From contig NZ_NKYF01000012.1 in assembly GCF_002262885.1 (NCBI RefSeq), positions 174,858-238,857 on the forward strand: a DNA stretch of 64,000 nt, given 5' to 3'. The notes below the pieces were generated by a model that did not search any database, was not told the origin of the DNA, and saw only the letters and a list, made by a program, of their open reading frames with translations. The DNA is from Pseudonocardia sp. MH-G8 (lineage in GTDB: Bacteria > Actinomycetota > Actinomycetes > Mycobacteriales > Pseudonocardiaceae). The translations under genes were made by a program, and so were the position numbers. Position 1 is the stretch's first letter. The number at the start of each line of letters is the position of its first letter. Shown here one piece after another: positions 32,394-40,750 of this stretch.

Positions 32394-33674
32394 ATGTCGC
32401 ACACCAGCCGTATCCCCGGCCTCCGGGATCTGCCGGTCGAGGCCCGGCGCACGCTCGTCGCCGAGTCCGCCGGCATCGACCCGCAGCGGGTCGCCGCGTT
32501 CGCCCCGGAGCACGGCATGGGGATCGGGCTCGCCGACCACATGATCGAGAACGTCGTCGGTGTGCTGGGTGTGCCGCTGGGCGTCGCCACGAACTTCGTC
32601 GTCAACGGCCGCGAGGTGCTCGTGCCGATGGCGAGCGAGGAGGCCTCCGTCGTGGCCGCGGCGTCGAACGCGGCGAAGGTCGCGCGCGTCCACGGGGGGT
32701 TCTCCACCTCCTCGACCGAGGCGATCATGCAGGCCCAGGTGCAGGTGATCGGGGTCCGTGATCCGGAGGCCGGCCGCCTGCGGCTGCTCGAGGCCCGTCA
32801 GGAGCTCATCGAGCTGGCCAACGCCCAGGATCCCCAGCTGGTCCGCTTGGGCGGCGGGGTCCGCGACATCGCCGTGCGCGTGGTCGGATCCCGTGCCGGG
32901 ACCTACGTCGTCGCGCACCTGCAGGTCGACGTCCGCGACGCGATGGGCGCCAACGCGGTGAACACGATGGCCGAAGCCGTCGCCGACCGGGCCGGGCAGA
33001 TCGCGGGCGGTCGCACGCTCCTGCGGATCCTGACCAACAAGGCCGACCTGCGCCTCTCCCGCGCGCGTGCCGTGTTCGACGCCGAGACGCTCGGCGGCGC
33101 CGCGGTCGTGGACGACATCGTGCACGCCGCCGCGCTGGCCGAGGCGGATCCCTACCGCGCCGCCACCCACAACAAGGGGATCATGAACGGGATCTCTGCG
33201 GTCGTGCTGGCCACCGGCAACGACACGCGCGCGGTGGAAGCCGGTGCGCATTCGCACGCGATCTCGTCCGGCGGGCGCTACACCTCGCTCTCGCGCTTCG
33301 AGGAGGACGCCGACGGCAACCTCGTCGGCACGCTGGAGGTGCCGATGCCCGTCGGGCTCGTCGGCGGCGCCACGAAGCTGCACCCGGTGGCGCAGGCCGC
33401 GATCGCGCTGCTCGGCGTCACCACCGCCGCCGAGCTCGCCGAGATCATCGTGGCCGTCGGGCTGGCGCAGAACCTCGGCGCGGTGCGGGCACTGGCCACC
33501 GAGGGCATCCAGCGCGGTCACATGTCCCTGCACGCGCGCAACGTCGCCTCCACCGCCGGTGCCACCGCCGCGGAGGTCCCCGCAGTGGTGGCCCGGCTGG
33601 TCGCCGACCGGATGGTCCGCGCCGACCACGCCGAGCGGGTGCTCGCCGAGCTGCGGTCGGGGTCGGCGTCATGA
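32394..33674 (+). CDS. mvaA: Degradative (class II) hydroxymethylglutaryl-CoA reductase
   Basis: A 426-residue class II HMG-CoA reductase, the size of the Pseudomonas mevalonii enzyme (428). All four catalytic residues are present: Glu83 in PMASEEAS, Lys261 in THNKGIMNG, Asp277 in ATGNDTRA and His380 in HMSLHARN. The substrate/cofactor segment DVRDAMGANAVNTMAE is intact. Class II enzymes usually run in the degradative direction, oxidising mevalonate with CoA and NAD to HMG-CoA in the cytoplasm. The ATG at 32394 has GGAGGGAG upstream. The stop overlaps the small membrane protein by four bases, so it is coupled to a TctA-like carrier. HMG-CoA lyase, the next step, is not in the window. Confidence 0.93.
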   Translation: MSHTSRIPGLRDLPVEARRTLVAESAGIDPQRVAAFAPEHGMGIGLADHMIENVVGVLGVPLGVATNFVVNGREVLVPMASEEASVVAAASNAAKVARVHGGFSTSSTEAIMQAQVQVIGVRDPEAGRLRLLEARQELIELANAQDPQLVRLGGGVRDIAVRVVGSRAGTYVVAHLQVDVRDAMGANAVNTMAEAVADRAGQIAGGRTLLRILTNKADLRLSRARAVFDAETLGGAAVVDDIVHAAALAEADPYRAATHNKGIMNGISAVVLATGNDTRAVEAGAHSHAISSGGRYTSLSRFEEDADGNLVGTLEVPMPVGLVGGATKLHPVAQAAIALLGVTTAAELAEIIVAVGLAQNLGAVRALATEGIQRGHMSLHARNVASTAGATAAEVPAVVARLVADRMVRADHAERVLAELRSGSAS

Positions 33675-34126
33675 CCGAGCGTCCGGACCAGCTCGCCGAG
33701 GTATGGGGCGACGTCGTCGACGTCGTCCACCTCCGCTGGTCGGTCGTCCTGGGCTGTGCACTCGGCCTGCCCTCCTACCTCCTCGCGGCGCTGTTCTTCG
33801 GGCAGTTCGCTCCGCCCCAGCTCGCCAAGACCTACGCGCTGCTGGTCGGGCTCGTCGCGTGCCTGGTGGCCGGCGCGATCTGCGCCCGCCTCTTCGCGCC
33901 GAAGCGCGCCCTCGTCGAGGAACCCACCGACGACGGCGCGCGGGAGGAGGCGATCCGCGAGCTCATCGCCGAGTCCGGCGAGCTCGGGAGCATCGACGAC
34001 CTCCCCGAGGCGACCCGCCAGGAGCTGCGCGACCTGGCCATCGAGGACCTGTTCACCGGACCGCCCGACCAGGACGCGGCCGCGCCCGCACCGCAGGTGC
34101 CGGACCAGGAGGCGGTCCGACGATGA
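33671..34126 (+). CDS. Small membrane protein, probable partner of the TctA-like permease
   Basis: A 151-residue protein with two hydrophobic segments (about 24-46 and 53-72) and a long acidic cytoplasmic tail with several helices. I recognise no family. Its start overlaps the HMG-CoA reductase stop and its stop overlaps the permease start, each by four bases, so the three are made together. By position it could stand in for TctB as the small subunit of the transporter, although TctB normally has four membrane segments. This role is inferred. Confidence 0.72.
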   Translation: MTERPDQLAEVWGDVVDVVHLRWSVVLGCALGLPSYLLAALFFGQFAPPQLAKTYALLVGLVACLVAGAICARLFAPKRALVEEPTDDGAREEAIRELIAESGELGSIDDLPEATRQELRDLAIEDLFTGPPDQDAAAPAPQVPDQEAVRR

Positions 34127-35490
34127 TCTCGACCATTCTCGTCGCGCTCGGGATGGGTCTGCTCGGCGCCGTCGTGTTCTCGGCCATCGGCCTCGTCTCC
34201 GGCACCGACGAGACGGCGACCCTGGCCCCGCTCACGCTGCTGGTCGTGCTGGTCGGGGTCCCCGCACCCGGCGTGCTCGCCTTCTTCCTCGCCGGTGCCG
34301 TCTCCAAGCACATGACGCACATGATCCCCACTGCGCTGCTCGGCATCCCCGGGGACACGATGGCGGTGCCGTTGCTGCGGGAGGCGAACCTGCTGCGCAG
34401 GCTCGGGGTGCCGCACATCGCGCTGCACAAGGCGATCTCCGGCGCCGCGATCGCCGCGTTCATCGCGGTCCCCGTGGCCGTCGGCGCGGCGGCGCTGATC
34501 GCGCCGTTCGCCGATCAGGTCACCGCCGTCGCGCCGTACGTGTTCCCGGCCGCCGCGGCGCTCATCGCCTACTTCTCGCGGGGACGCTGGGCCGCGGTCG
34601 CGGGCCTCGTCCCGATGGTGCTGGTCATCGCCGCGCTCCAGGCGTTCGTCACGCCCCTGAACGGCTCGTCGCTGAGCATCAGCTTCTTCCTCGGCATCGC
34701 GATCGGGCCACTGGTGGCCGACCTGTTCCGGCTCTCCTCACCGTTCGCCCGGGAGTCGATGCGCGAGCAGACCCGCCGCACCTTCTTCCTCGCCCCCGAC
34801 GTCAAGAGCTGGAAGGGCTGGTTCCCCAACCCGCTCAAGGTCCTGGACCGGTCGCAGAAGACCACCACCGGCGCGAGCGCCGTGGTCTCCAGCCTGACGT
34901 TCGTGCTCAGCCCGGTCGCGATGACGGTGGTGCTGGGCGAGGCGGTGGGCGCCCGCACCAAGCACGCCTACCACCGGCTGACCACGATGATGGCGGTCAA
35001 GAACGGCGTCACGGAGTCCACCTACATCGCCGAGACGCTCATCCCGCTCGTCGCGATCGGGCTCCCGCTCAGCCCGGTCGCCGCCGGGCCGGCGGCCCCG
35101 CTGTTCAACGCGCCGCCGGTGTACACGATCGACGCCGCTTCGGGGGAGTCGCACAACCTGCACGACCTGCTGTCGCCGTGGGAGTTCCTCGGCTACGGCA
35201 TGCTCGCCGTCCTCCTCGGCGTGGTGGTCGCCTACCCGTTCTCGATGAACTACGCGCGCACCGCCGCCGCCTGGGTGGTGCGCCGGCTGAGCCAGGAAGC
35301 GGTCATCGGCACGTTCGCGGGCCTCATCCTCGTGATCTCCGTGTACGAGGGCGGGATCCTCGGCCTGCTCGTCGCCGTCACCGTGGGCATCTTCGGCGGG
35401 CTCATGAACAAGCTGCTCGGCATGCACGCCGGCGTGCAGTTCATGGCCTACTACACCGCCGCGCTGTTCGTCCCGACGCTCCTCGGCTAG
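34123..35490 (+). CDS. TctA-like membrane permease linked to HMG-CoA reductase
   Basis: A 455-residue polytopic protein with roughly ten membrane segments. It resembles the TctA/COG1784-type permeases: a glycine-rich first helix pair, the re-entrant-like TALLGIPGDTMAVPLL segment, and a second half with IGLPLSPVAAGPAAPLF in the matching place. The classical PGVGP and LTPGP motifs of true TctA are altered, so it is a divergent member. No binding protein is encoded beside it. Its coupling to degradative HMG-CoA reductase suggests it imports mevalonate or 3-hydroxy-3-methylglutarate. That substrate is a hypothesis from context only. Confidence 0.65.
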   Translation: MISTILVALGMGLLGAVVFSAIGLVSGTDETATLAPLTLLVVLVGVPAPGVLAFFLAGAVSKHMTHMIPTALLGIPGDTMAVPLLREANLLRRLGVPHIALHKAISGAAIAAFIAVPVAVGAAALIAPFADQVTAVAPYVFPAAAALIAYFSRGRWAAVAGLVPMVLVIAALQAFVTPLNGSSLSISFFLGIAIGPLVADLFRLSSPFARESMREQTRRTFFLAPDVKSWKGWFPNPLKVLDRSQKTTTGASAVVSSLTFVLSPVAMTVVLGEAVGARTKHAYHRLTTMMAVKNGVTESTYIAETLIPLVAIGLPLSPVAAGPAAPLFNAPPVYTIDAASGESHNLHDLLSPWEFLGYGMLAVLLGVVVAYPFSMNYARTAAAWVVRRLSQEAVIGTFAGLILVISVYEGGILGLLVAVTVGIFGGLMNKLLGMHAGVQFMAYYTAALFVPTLLG

Positions 35491-35509
35491 ATCTGCTGCT
35501 GCCGATTCG

Positions 35510-35524
35510 GCCCGCTCCGCGGGC
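35510..35524 (+). terminator. Short GC hairpin after the TctA-like gene
   Basis: GCCCGC-TCC-GCGGGC forms a six-pair stem with a three-base loop, 20 bases after the permease stop. There is no T-run, so terminator activity is uncertain, but position and symmetry fit the end of the mvaA operon. Confidence 0.4.
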
Positions 35525-35881
35525 GCTGCCGGCCGGGAGGCGGTGCGCGGTGATCGGCCTGATCAGTACCTGAGGGCGGGCGCTTCGGCAGTGGCGTGCT
35601 GGTCGAAGTGATCATGGTCTGTGATCGGTGCGAACAGTGCGTGGGTGCTGTCGCGGTGACGGTCAGGTGCTTCTCGCAACGATCACGACCGGGCATCCGC
35701 GGCCCGATTCGGCAACGCCCCCGATCGGGCCGTTCCGCACCGGCCCGGTGACCACCGGAAATCGGCCGGCAACCCCCCTCGCCGCGATCGCCGCGATCGC
35801 CGCACGCCGGGCCTGATCACGCGATGGCGTTCGCCCGCGACACACGTGGACCGCGCCACCGTGCTCGCCGCACTCAGGCCC
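35525..35881. other. Intergenic stretch without a convincing gene
   Basis: Part of the longest gap in the window (35491-36055). I find no reading frame with credible codon use or protein similarity. GATC-containing six-mers such as TGATCA and GATCAC recur several times, and a short run of GATCGCCGC repeats lies near 35781-35800. Nothing identifies an RNA gene. The region may hold the promoter upstream of the SorC operon and debris of older sequence. Confidence 0.4.
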
Positions 35882-35975
35882 CGACTCGCGCGGGGAGCGC
35901 CGCGACTTGCGGGGGTGGTGCCGCGACTCGCGGGGGAGTGGCTCGACTCGTGCGGGGTGGCGCTCGACTCGTGTG
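35882..35975. repeat. Imperfect tandem repeat, ~20-bp unit, about five copies
   Basis: Consecutive units begin with a CGACTCGCG- or CGACTCGTG-like core followed by a G-rich half: copies start near 35882, 35901, 35922, 35942 and 35963. The units diverge by a few bases each. They lie 80-170 bp upstream of the SorC-type regulator. They could be a protein-binding array or a family of Pseudonocardia-type intergenic repeats; no coding frame explains them. Confidence 0.6.
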
Positions 35976-36026
35976 TTTGACCTTCTCTACGAGCGCGGCC
36001 TACTCTTCGACCATATGCGCAAGCTG

Positions 36027-36040
36027 TGAGCATATGCTCA
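36027..36040. promoter_or_regulatory. TGAGCATATGCTCA palindrome, likely SorC operator
   Basis: A perfect 14-bp palindrome centred on CATATG, ending 15 bases before the SorC-type regulator start. A second CATATGC half-site occurs at 36013-36019. SorC-family regulators bind such palindromic sites near their own promoters, and the surrounding DNA is markedly more AT-rich than the rest. Binding is inferred. Confidence 0.6.
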
Positions 36041-36055
36041 AGGAAGAGTGAGAGC

Positions 36056-37084
36056 GTGCCCCTGCCGAACGTCGACAAACAACGCCTGCTGGTCCGTGCC
36101 GCGGTCATGTACTACGCGGAGGGCAAGACCCAGCTGGAGATCGCCCGTCACCTCGGGGTGAGCCGGGCCACCGCCGGACGCCTCGTCGCCCAGGCGCGCG
36201 CGTCGGGCATCGTGCGGATCGAGATCGTCTCGGGGATCACCCGGCAGGTGGAGACCGAGCTCGCGCTCGAGTCCGCCTACGGCCTCGAGGAGGTCGTCGT
36301 CGTCGACCCCGCCGACACCGACGGCGCGGGCAATGTGGACCTCGGGCAGGGCTGCGCGGACATCCTCGCCCGCCGCCTCGAGCCCGGGAACGTCATCGGG
36401 CTGGGCTGGAGCTCCAACCCCAACGAGTGGATCGCGCGCACCGCGGAGGTGCTGCAGACGTTGCGGCGCACTGCGGGTGAGGTCCTCGACGTCACCGTCG
36501 TGCAGCTCGCCGGCGCGGCCCCGAGCGACCCGACGCGGGTCAACCCGATGCGCACCGTCTCCGCGGTGGCCGACGCGCTGGGCGCCCACGAGATCCTCAT
36601 CGCCTCCCCGCTGTACGTCGACAACGCCGCCACCGTGGCCAGCCTGCGCGCCGACCGCGGCATCAGCACCGCCTTCGACACCGCGGCGCGCGCCGACATC
36701 TGCATGTTCGGGGTCGGGCACGTGACCCCGACGACCCCGCTGTTCGCCAACGGCTACCTCGACGACGCGAGCCTGCGCCGGCTGCAGGAGCAGGGCGCCG
36801 TCGGCGACGCGGTGGGCCGGTTCTTCGACGCCGCCGGCCGTCCGGTCGGGGGCGACCTCGCCGAGCGGACGCTCTCCGTGGACCTCGACGCCCTCCGCTC
36901 GCGCCCGCTGCGGGTGGCCGCCGCCGCCGGCCCCGAACGCGTCACGGCGTTGAGAGCCGCGCTCTCGGGCGGCCTCGCGAACGCCGTCGTCACCGACACC
37001 CCGACCGCGCAGGCCCTCCTCGCGGCCGCGCCGGGGCGCCGGCCCGAACCCCTCCCCCCGCACCCCGGAAGGACCACACCGTGA
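36056..37084 (+). CDS. SorC/DeoR-type sugar-responsive regulator
   Basis: A 342-residue SorC-family regulator. The N-terminal helix-turn-helix reads LEIARHLGVSRATAGRLVAQARASGIV (about 25-51). The C-terminal sugar-phosphate-binding domain begins near residue 60 and contains VIGLGWSSNPNEW and LIASPLYVDNAATVASL. I chose GTG 36056, with AAGGAAG upstream; a GTG at 36026 would put the start inside the palindrome. It overlaps the binding-protein gene by four bases and so heads the ABC operon that it probably controls. LsrR and EryD are family relatives that respond to phosphorylated sugars or polyols. Confidence 0.86.
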   Translation: MPLPNVDKQRLLVRAAVMYYAEGKTQLEIARHLGVSRATAGRLVAQARASGIVRIEIVSGITRQVETELALESAYGLEEVVVVDPADTDGAGNVDLGQGCADILARRLEPGNVIGLGWSSNPNEWIARTAEVLQTLRRTAGEVLDVTVVQLAGAAPSDPTRVNPMRTVSAVADALGAHEILIASPLYVDNAATVASLRADRGISTAFDTAARADICMFGVGHVTPTTPLFANGYLDDASLRRLQEQGAVGDAVGRFFDAAGRPVGGDLAERTLSVDLDALRSRPLRVAAAAGPERVTALRAALSGGLANAVVTDTPTAQALLAAAPGRRPEPLPPHPGRTTP

Positions 37085-38214
37085 ACCGACCCGCGATCAC
37101 GGGCGCTCGCCGGATCGTCATGCTCCTCGCCGGATTCCTGGCCGTCGCCCTCGCCTCCGCCTGCTCCCTCAACGGGCCCGTGACCGACGCGACGGACGGA
37201 CCGGCGACCGCGACGCCGGCCGGCGCCGAGCAGACGCCCTACCTGCAGGGCCCGCTCACCGTCGGCATCGCCGCGCGGGAGATCGTCAACGACTACAACC
37301 GCGACATCGTCGCCGGCGCGGAGGAGGCGTTCCGCGCCGCGGGCGCGACCGTGACCACGACGAACGGCGGCGGCGACGCCACCCGCCACATCAACAACAT
37401 CCAGACGCTGGTGAACTCAGGAGTCAACGTCCTGCTCATCGAGCTCGGCGACCCCGCGCAGCTCGGCCCGGTGGTGGCGCAGGCGCGGAGCAAGGGCGTG
37501 GTCGTCGTCACCGCGGGCGTCGGCTCCACCGTCCCCGGTGCGGTCACCGACGTCGGCGGCGACGAGTCGCTGATGGCCGAGATGATGAGCCGCTCCTTGC
37601 TGGACGCGATGAACTACCGCGGCGACCTCTACGCCTTCTGGGTGCCCGGCGCGCCGCTGCTCGAGACGCGGCTGCGGGTGCTGCAGGCCATGGTGGAGGA
37701 CTACCCGGACGTCACCCTGCACCTGCAGCCCTCGGACTTCAGCCCCGCGCGGGTGCAGTCGCAGATGCAGGCGATCCTCACCTCGAACCCGGACCAGGGG
37801 TCGATCGCCGGGGTGTGGGGTGCCTTCGACCAGATGACCTCGGGCGCCGTGCAGGCGATCCAGCAGGCGAACCGGCCGGAGATCGCCGTCGCCTCGATCG
37901 ACGGCGACCGCGCCACCTTCCCGATGCTCTACGCCCCCAACAGCCCGTTCGTCGCCACCGTCGTGCAGAACGCCCAGCTCATCGGGCAGCTCGCGGCACA
38001 GGCCGCGCTCGACGCGCGGGACGGGAAGGAGGTGGCGCCCAACATCTTCACCACCGCGTGGGTCGCCACCCGTCACAACGGGATCGCCGCCGCCGAGCGG
38101 CGCTACGGGCCCGGCATCTGGGAGCAGACCAAGCTCGACAAGGCCGAGATCATCGGGCAGTGGCCCCAGACGCAGGACGTGGTGGTCATGCAACCCGTCT
38201 CCCCGCGCGGCTGA
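37081..38214 (+). CDS. Sugar ABC transporter substrate-binding lipoprotein
   Basis: A 377-residue ribose/AI-2-type periplasmic binding protein. A signal segment of about 24 residues ends in ALASAC, a slightly atypical lipobox. The mature protein shows the LacI-like two-lobe pattern: GIAAREIVNDYNRDIVAGAEEAF, VNVLLIELGDPAQLG, and GVWGAFDQMTSGAVQAI in the second lobe with IASIDGD-like AVASIDGDR. GTG 37081 overlaps the SorC stop by four bases. It would capture a sugar or polyol outside the membrane for the ABC genes that follow. The substrate cannot be read from the sequence. Confidence 0.86.
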   Translation: MNRPAITGARRIVMLLAGFLAVALASACSLNGPVTDATDGPATATPAGAEQTPYLQGPLTVGIAAREIVNDYNRDIVAGAEEAFRAAGATVTTTNGGGDATRHINNIQTLVNSGVNVLLIELGDPAQLGPVVAQARSKGVVVVTAGVGSTVPGAVTDVGGDESLMAEMMSRSLLDAMNYRGDLYAFWVPGAPLLETRLRVLQAMVEDYPDVTLHLQPSDFSPARVQSQMQAILTSNPDQGSIAGVWGAFDQMTSGAVQAIQQANRPEIAVASIDGDRATFPMLYAPNSPFVATVVQNAQLIGQLAAQAALDARDGKEVAPNIFTTAWVATRHNGIAAAERRYGPGIWEQTKLDKAEIIGQWPQTQDVVVMQPVSPRG

Positions 38215-38227
38215 GGGGGACGACGAC

Positions 38228-40750
38228 ATGTCAGAGCTCCTCGACCACGAACCCGCCGGCACCGGCGGCGCCGAGATCGCCGCCGCCGTGCGCGGTGCCG
38301 TCGTCCGGTTCGGGCCGACCACCGTCCTGCACGGCGTCGACCTGGAACTCCTCGCCGGTGAGGTGCACGCCCTCGTCGGGCAGAACGGCGCCGGCAAGTC
38401 CACGCTCGTGAAGGCGCTGATGGGCGTGAACCCGCTGGCCGCGGGGCACGTCGAGGTCGGCGGGCAACGCGTCGACCTGTCCGGTCCCGAGGATGCGCGC
38501 GCACTCGGGCTCGAGATCGTCTACCAGGACCAGCCGCTGGCCCCGCGGATGACGGTCGCGGAGAACATGTTCCTCGGCCGTGAGCGCGTTCGCGCCGGGG
38601 TCGTCCTCGATCGCGCCGGGATGCACCGGCGGGCGCGGCAGGTGCTGGAGCGGGTCGGGGCCGACTGCGCCCCCGACGACATCGTCGGCGACCTCACGCC
38701 GACGCAGCGCGTGCAGGTGTCGATCGCCGCCGCGCTGGCCGCCGAGCCCCGGGTCCTCGTCCTCGACGAGCCCACCGCGGCACTGGGTGCTGCCGAGTCC
38801 GCATCCGTCTTCGACCTCATCCGCGCCGCCCGCGCGGACGGCGTCGCGGTTCTCTACATCTCCCACCGGCTGCACGAGATCACCGCGCTCGCCGACCGGG
38901 TCACCGTCCTGCGCGACGGCAGCCGCACGAGCGTGGCGCCCGCGGCGGGCCTGTCGACCCAGGACATCATCGCGGCGATGGTCGGGCGCGACCTCGACGC
39001 GTTGTTCCCCGACGTGCCCCACACCCCGGGGGACCCGCTGCTCGAGGTGCGGCACCTGCGCTCGGGCGAGCTGGTGCGCGACATGGACCTGTCGGTGCGG
39101 GCCGGGGAGATCGTCGGGCTCGCCGGGCTCGTGGGATCGGGCGCCAGCGAGACCCTGCTGGCCCTGTTCGGGGACCGGCGCGCCACCGGTGACGTGCGCC
39201 TCGACGGAGCCGACCTGGCCCCGTCCAGCCCGCTCGCCGCCGTCCGCCGCGGCGTCGCGCTCGTGCCGGAGGAGCGGCGGACCGAGGCCCTGTTCCCCGG
39301 GCTGTCGGTCCGCACCAACCTCACCGCGTCGAGCCTGGGCGCCCACTCCCGCGGCGGCGTCCTCTCCGGGGGCCGTGAGCGGCGCACGGCCGAGGACCTC
39401 GTCGAACGGCTCGGCATTGTGCCGCGCTCACCGGCGTCCGACGTCGCGACCCTGTCCGGGGGCAACCAGCAGAAGGTCGTGGTCGGGCGCTGGCTCGCCC
39501 GCGGCGGGCGCCTGTACCTGGTGGACGAACCCACCGCGGGCGTCGACGTGGCGGCGAAGGCGGAGATCTACCGCCACCTCGGTGAGCTCGCGGCAGGCGG
39601 TGCCGCCGTCCTCGTGGTGTCCTCGGACTTCGAGGAGCTCATCGGCCTCTGCGACCGGATCCTGGTGGTGCGCGACGGCGTGGTGGCCGAGGAGGTCGGC
39701 CGCGGCGAGGTGGACGAGAAGGAGCTGACCGAGCGCGCCGCCGGAGCGGAGGATCGCGAGGTGCCGGCCGCGGTGGCGAGCGCCCCGGCGCCGGCCGCGC
39801 GCCGGCCGGCCTGGCTGCGCCAGGCCGGCGTGGGCATCGCCATGCTCGCGGTCGTGGCGGCGCTCGTCGCCGGGTCGCCCGGGTTCCTGCTCTCCTCCGG
39901 GTTCTGGGACGTGCTCCGGCAGGCGGGCACGCCGATGCTGCTGGCGGCGGCGCTCGCCGTCGCCCTCGGAGCCGGGGCGTTCGACCTCTCCGTCGGTGCG
40001 GTGGCCCAGCTCGCCGCCACCGTGTCGGCCACCCTCGTGGTCGCGGGCGTCCCCACCCCACTGGTGCTCGTGGCGGGGATCGTCGCGGGAGCGGTGATCG
40101 GCGCGATCAACGGGGGAGTGACGGTGCTGCTGCGGGTGCCGTCCTTCGTCGCGACCCTGGGGATGCTCTTCCTCCTCGTGGGGATCACGCTGGGCATCAA
40201 CGGCGGCCTCGCGGTGCCCGCGGCGGCCCGCTCGTTCCTGCTGCTGGGCCAGGGCTTCGTCGGACCGGTGCCCGCGATCGTCATCACGGCCGTCGTCGTC
40301 ATCGCCGTCGCAACCGTGGTGTGGCGGTTCACCCCGACGGGCCTGCGGCTGCGCGCCATCGGCGACGACGAGCGCACCACCCGGCTGCGCGGGGTGCGCA
40401 CCGGGTGGGTCACCGTCAACGCGCTGGCGATCTCCGGCGCCCTGAGCGGGCTCGCCGGCGTGCTGCTGGCCTCCTACGCCAGCGGCGCGACCGCGCGCGA
40501 CGCCTCGCTGGAGCTGCTGGTCTCCGCGCTGGCCGCCGCGTTCCTCGGTTCGGCGCTCACCCGCACGTTCCTCTTCGACCCGGCCACCGCGGCCGTCGGT
40601 TCCCTCTTCGTCACGGCCACCGGCGCCGGGCTCATCGCCAACGGACTCTCCGACGAGTGGCTCGGTGGGGTGCAGGGCGTGGTGCTCCTGCTGGCGGTGC
40701 TCGTCGCGGTCGCCAGACGCCGCGCCCTCGGACAGGTGGTGATCTTCTGA
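38228..40750 (+). CDS. Fused sugar ABC transporter: two ATPase domains plus permease
   Basis: An 840-residue fusion. Residues 1-255 are the first RbsA-type ATPase domain (Walker A GQNGAGKST at 51-59, Walker B VLVLDE at 176-181, but a weak signature LTPTQ at 156-160). Residues 265-505 are the second (degenerate Walker A GLVGSGASE, canonical LSGGNQQ at 409-415). After an Ala/Pro linker, residues 530-840 are a complete RbsC-type permease with about nine membrane segments (FDLSVGAVAQLAATVSA, VPSFVATLGM). Having the degenerate Walker A in the second domain and the good signature there is normal for RbsA. No stop or shift lies at the junction, so the fusion is real. Neighbours: 13 bases after the binding protein, one-base overlap with the second permease. 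Confidence 0.88.
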   Translation: MSELLDHEPAGTGGAEIAAAVRGAVVRFGPTTVLHGVDLELLAGEVHALVGQNGAGKSTLVKALMGVNPLAAGHVEVGGQRVDLSGPEDARALGLEIVYQDQPLAPRMTVAENMFLGRERVRAGVVLDRAGMHRRARQVLERVGADCAPDDIVGDLTPTQRVQVSIAAALAAEPRVLVLDEPTAALGAAESASVFDLIRAARADGVAVLYISHRLHEITALADRVTVLRDGSRTSVAPAAGLSTQDIIAAMVGRDLDALFPDVPHTPGDPLLEVRHLRSGELVRDMDLSVRAGEIVGLAGLVGSGASETLLALFGDRRATGDVRLDGADLAPSSPLAAVRRGVALVPEERRTEALFPGLSVRTNLTASSLGAHSRGGVLSGGRERRTAEDLVERLGIVPRSPASDVATLSGGNQQKVVVGRWLARGGRLYLVDEPTAGVDVAAKAEIYRHLGELAAGGAAVLVVSSDFEELIGLCDRILVVRDGVVAEEVGRGEVDEKELTERAAGAEDREVPAAVASAPAPAARRPAWLRQAGVGIAMLAVVAALVAGSPGFLLSSGFWDVLRQAGTPMLLAAALAVALGAGAFDLSVGAVAQLAATVSATLVVAGVPTPLVLVAGIVAGAVIGAINGGVTVLLRVPSFVATLGMLFLLVGITLGINGGLAVPAAARSFLLLGQGFVGPVPAIVITAVVVIAVATVVWRFTPTGLRLRAIGDDERTTRLRGVRTGWVTVNALAISGALSGLAGVLLASYASGATARDASLELLVSALAAAFLGSALTRTFLFDPATAAVGSLFVTATGAGLIANGLSDEWLGGVQGVVLLLAVLVAVARRRALGQVVIF

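Noticed and set aside
35683..36108. 141-codon minus-strand frame in the large intergenic gap
   Set aside because: Its Ala/Arg/Ser-rich repeats come from the tandem repeat at 35882-35975, and it runs into the SorC start.
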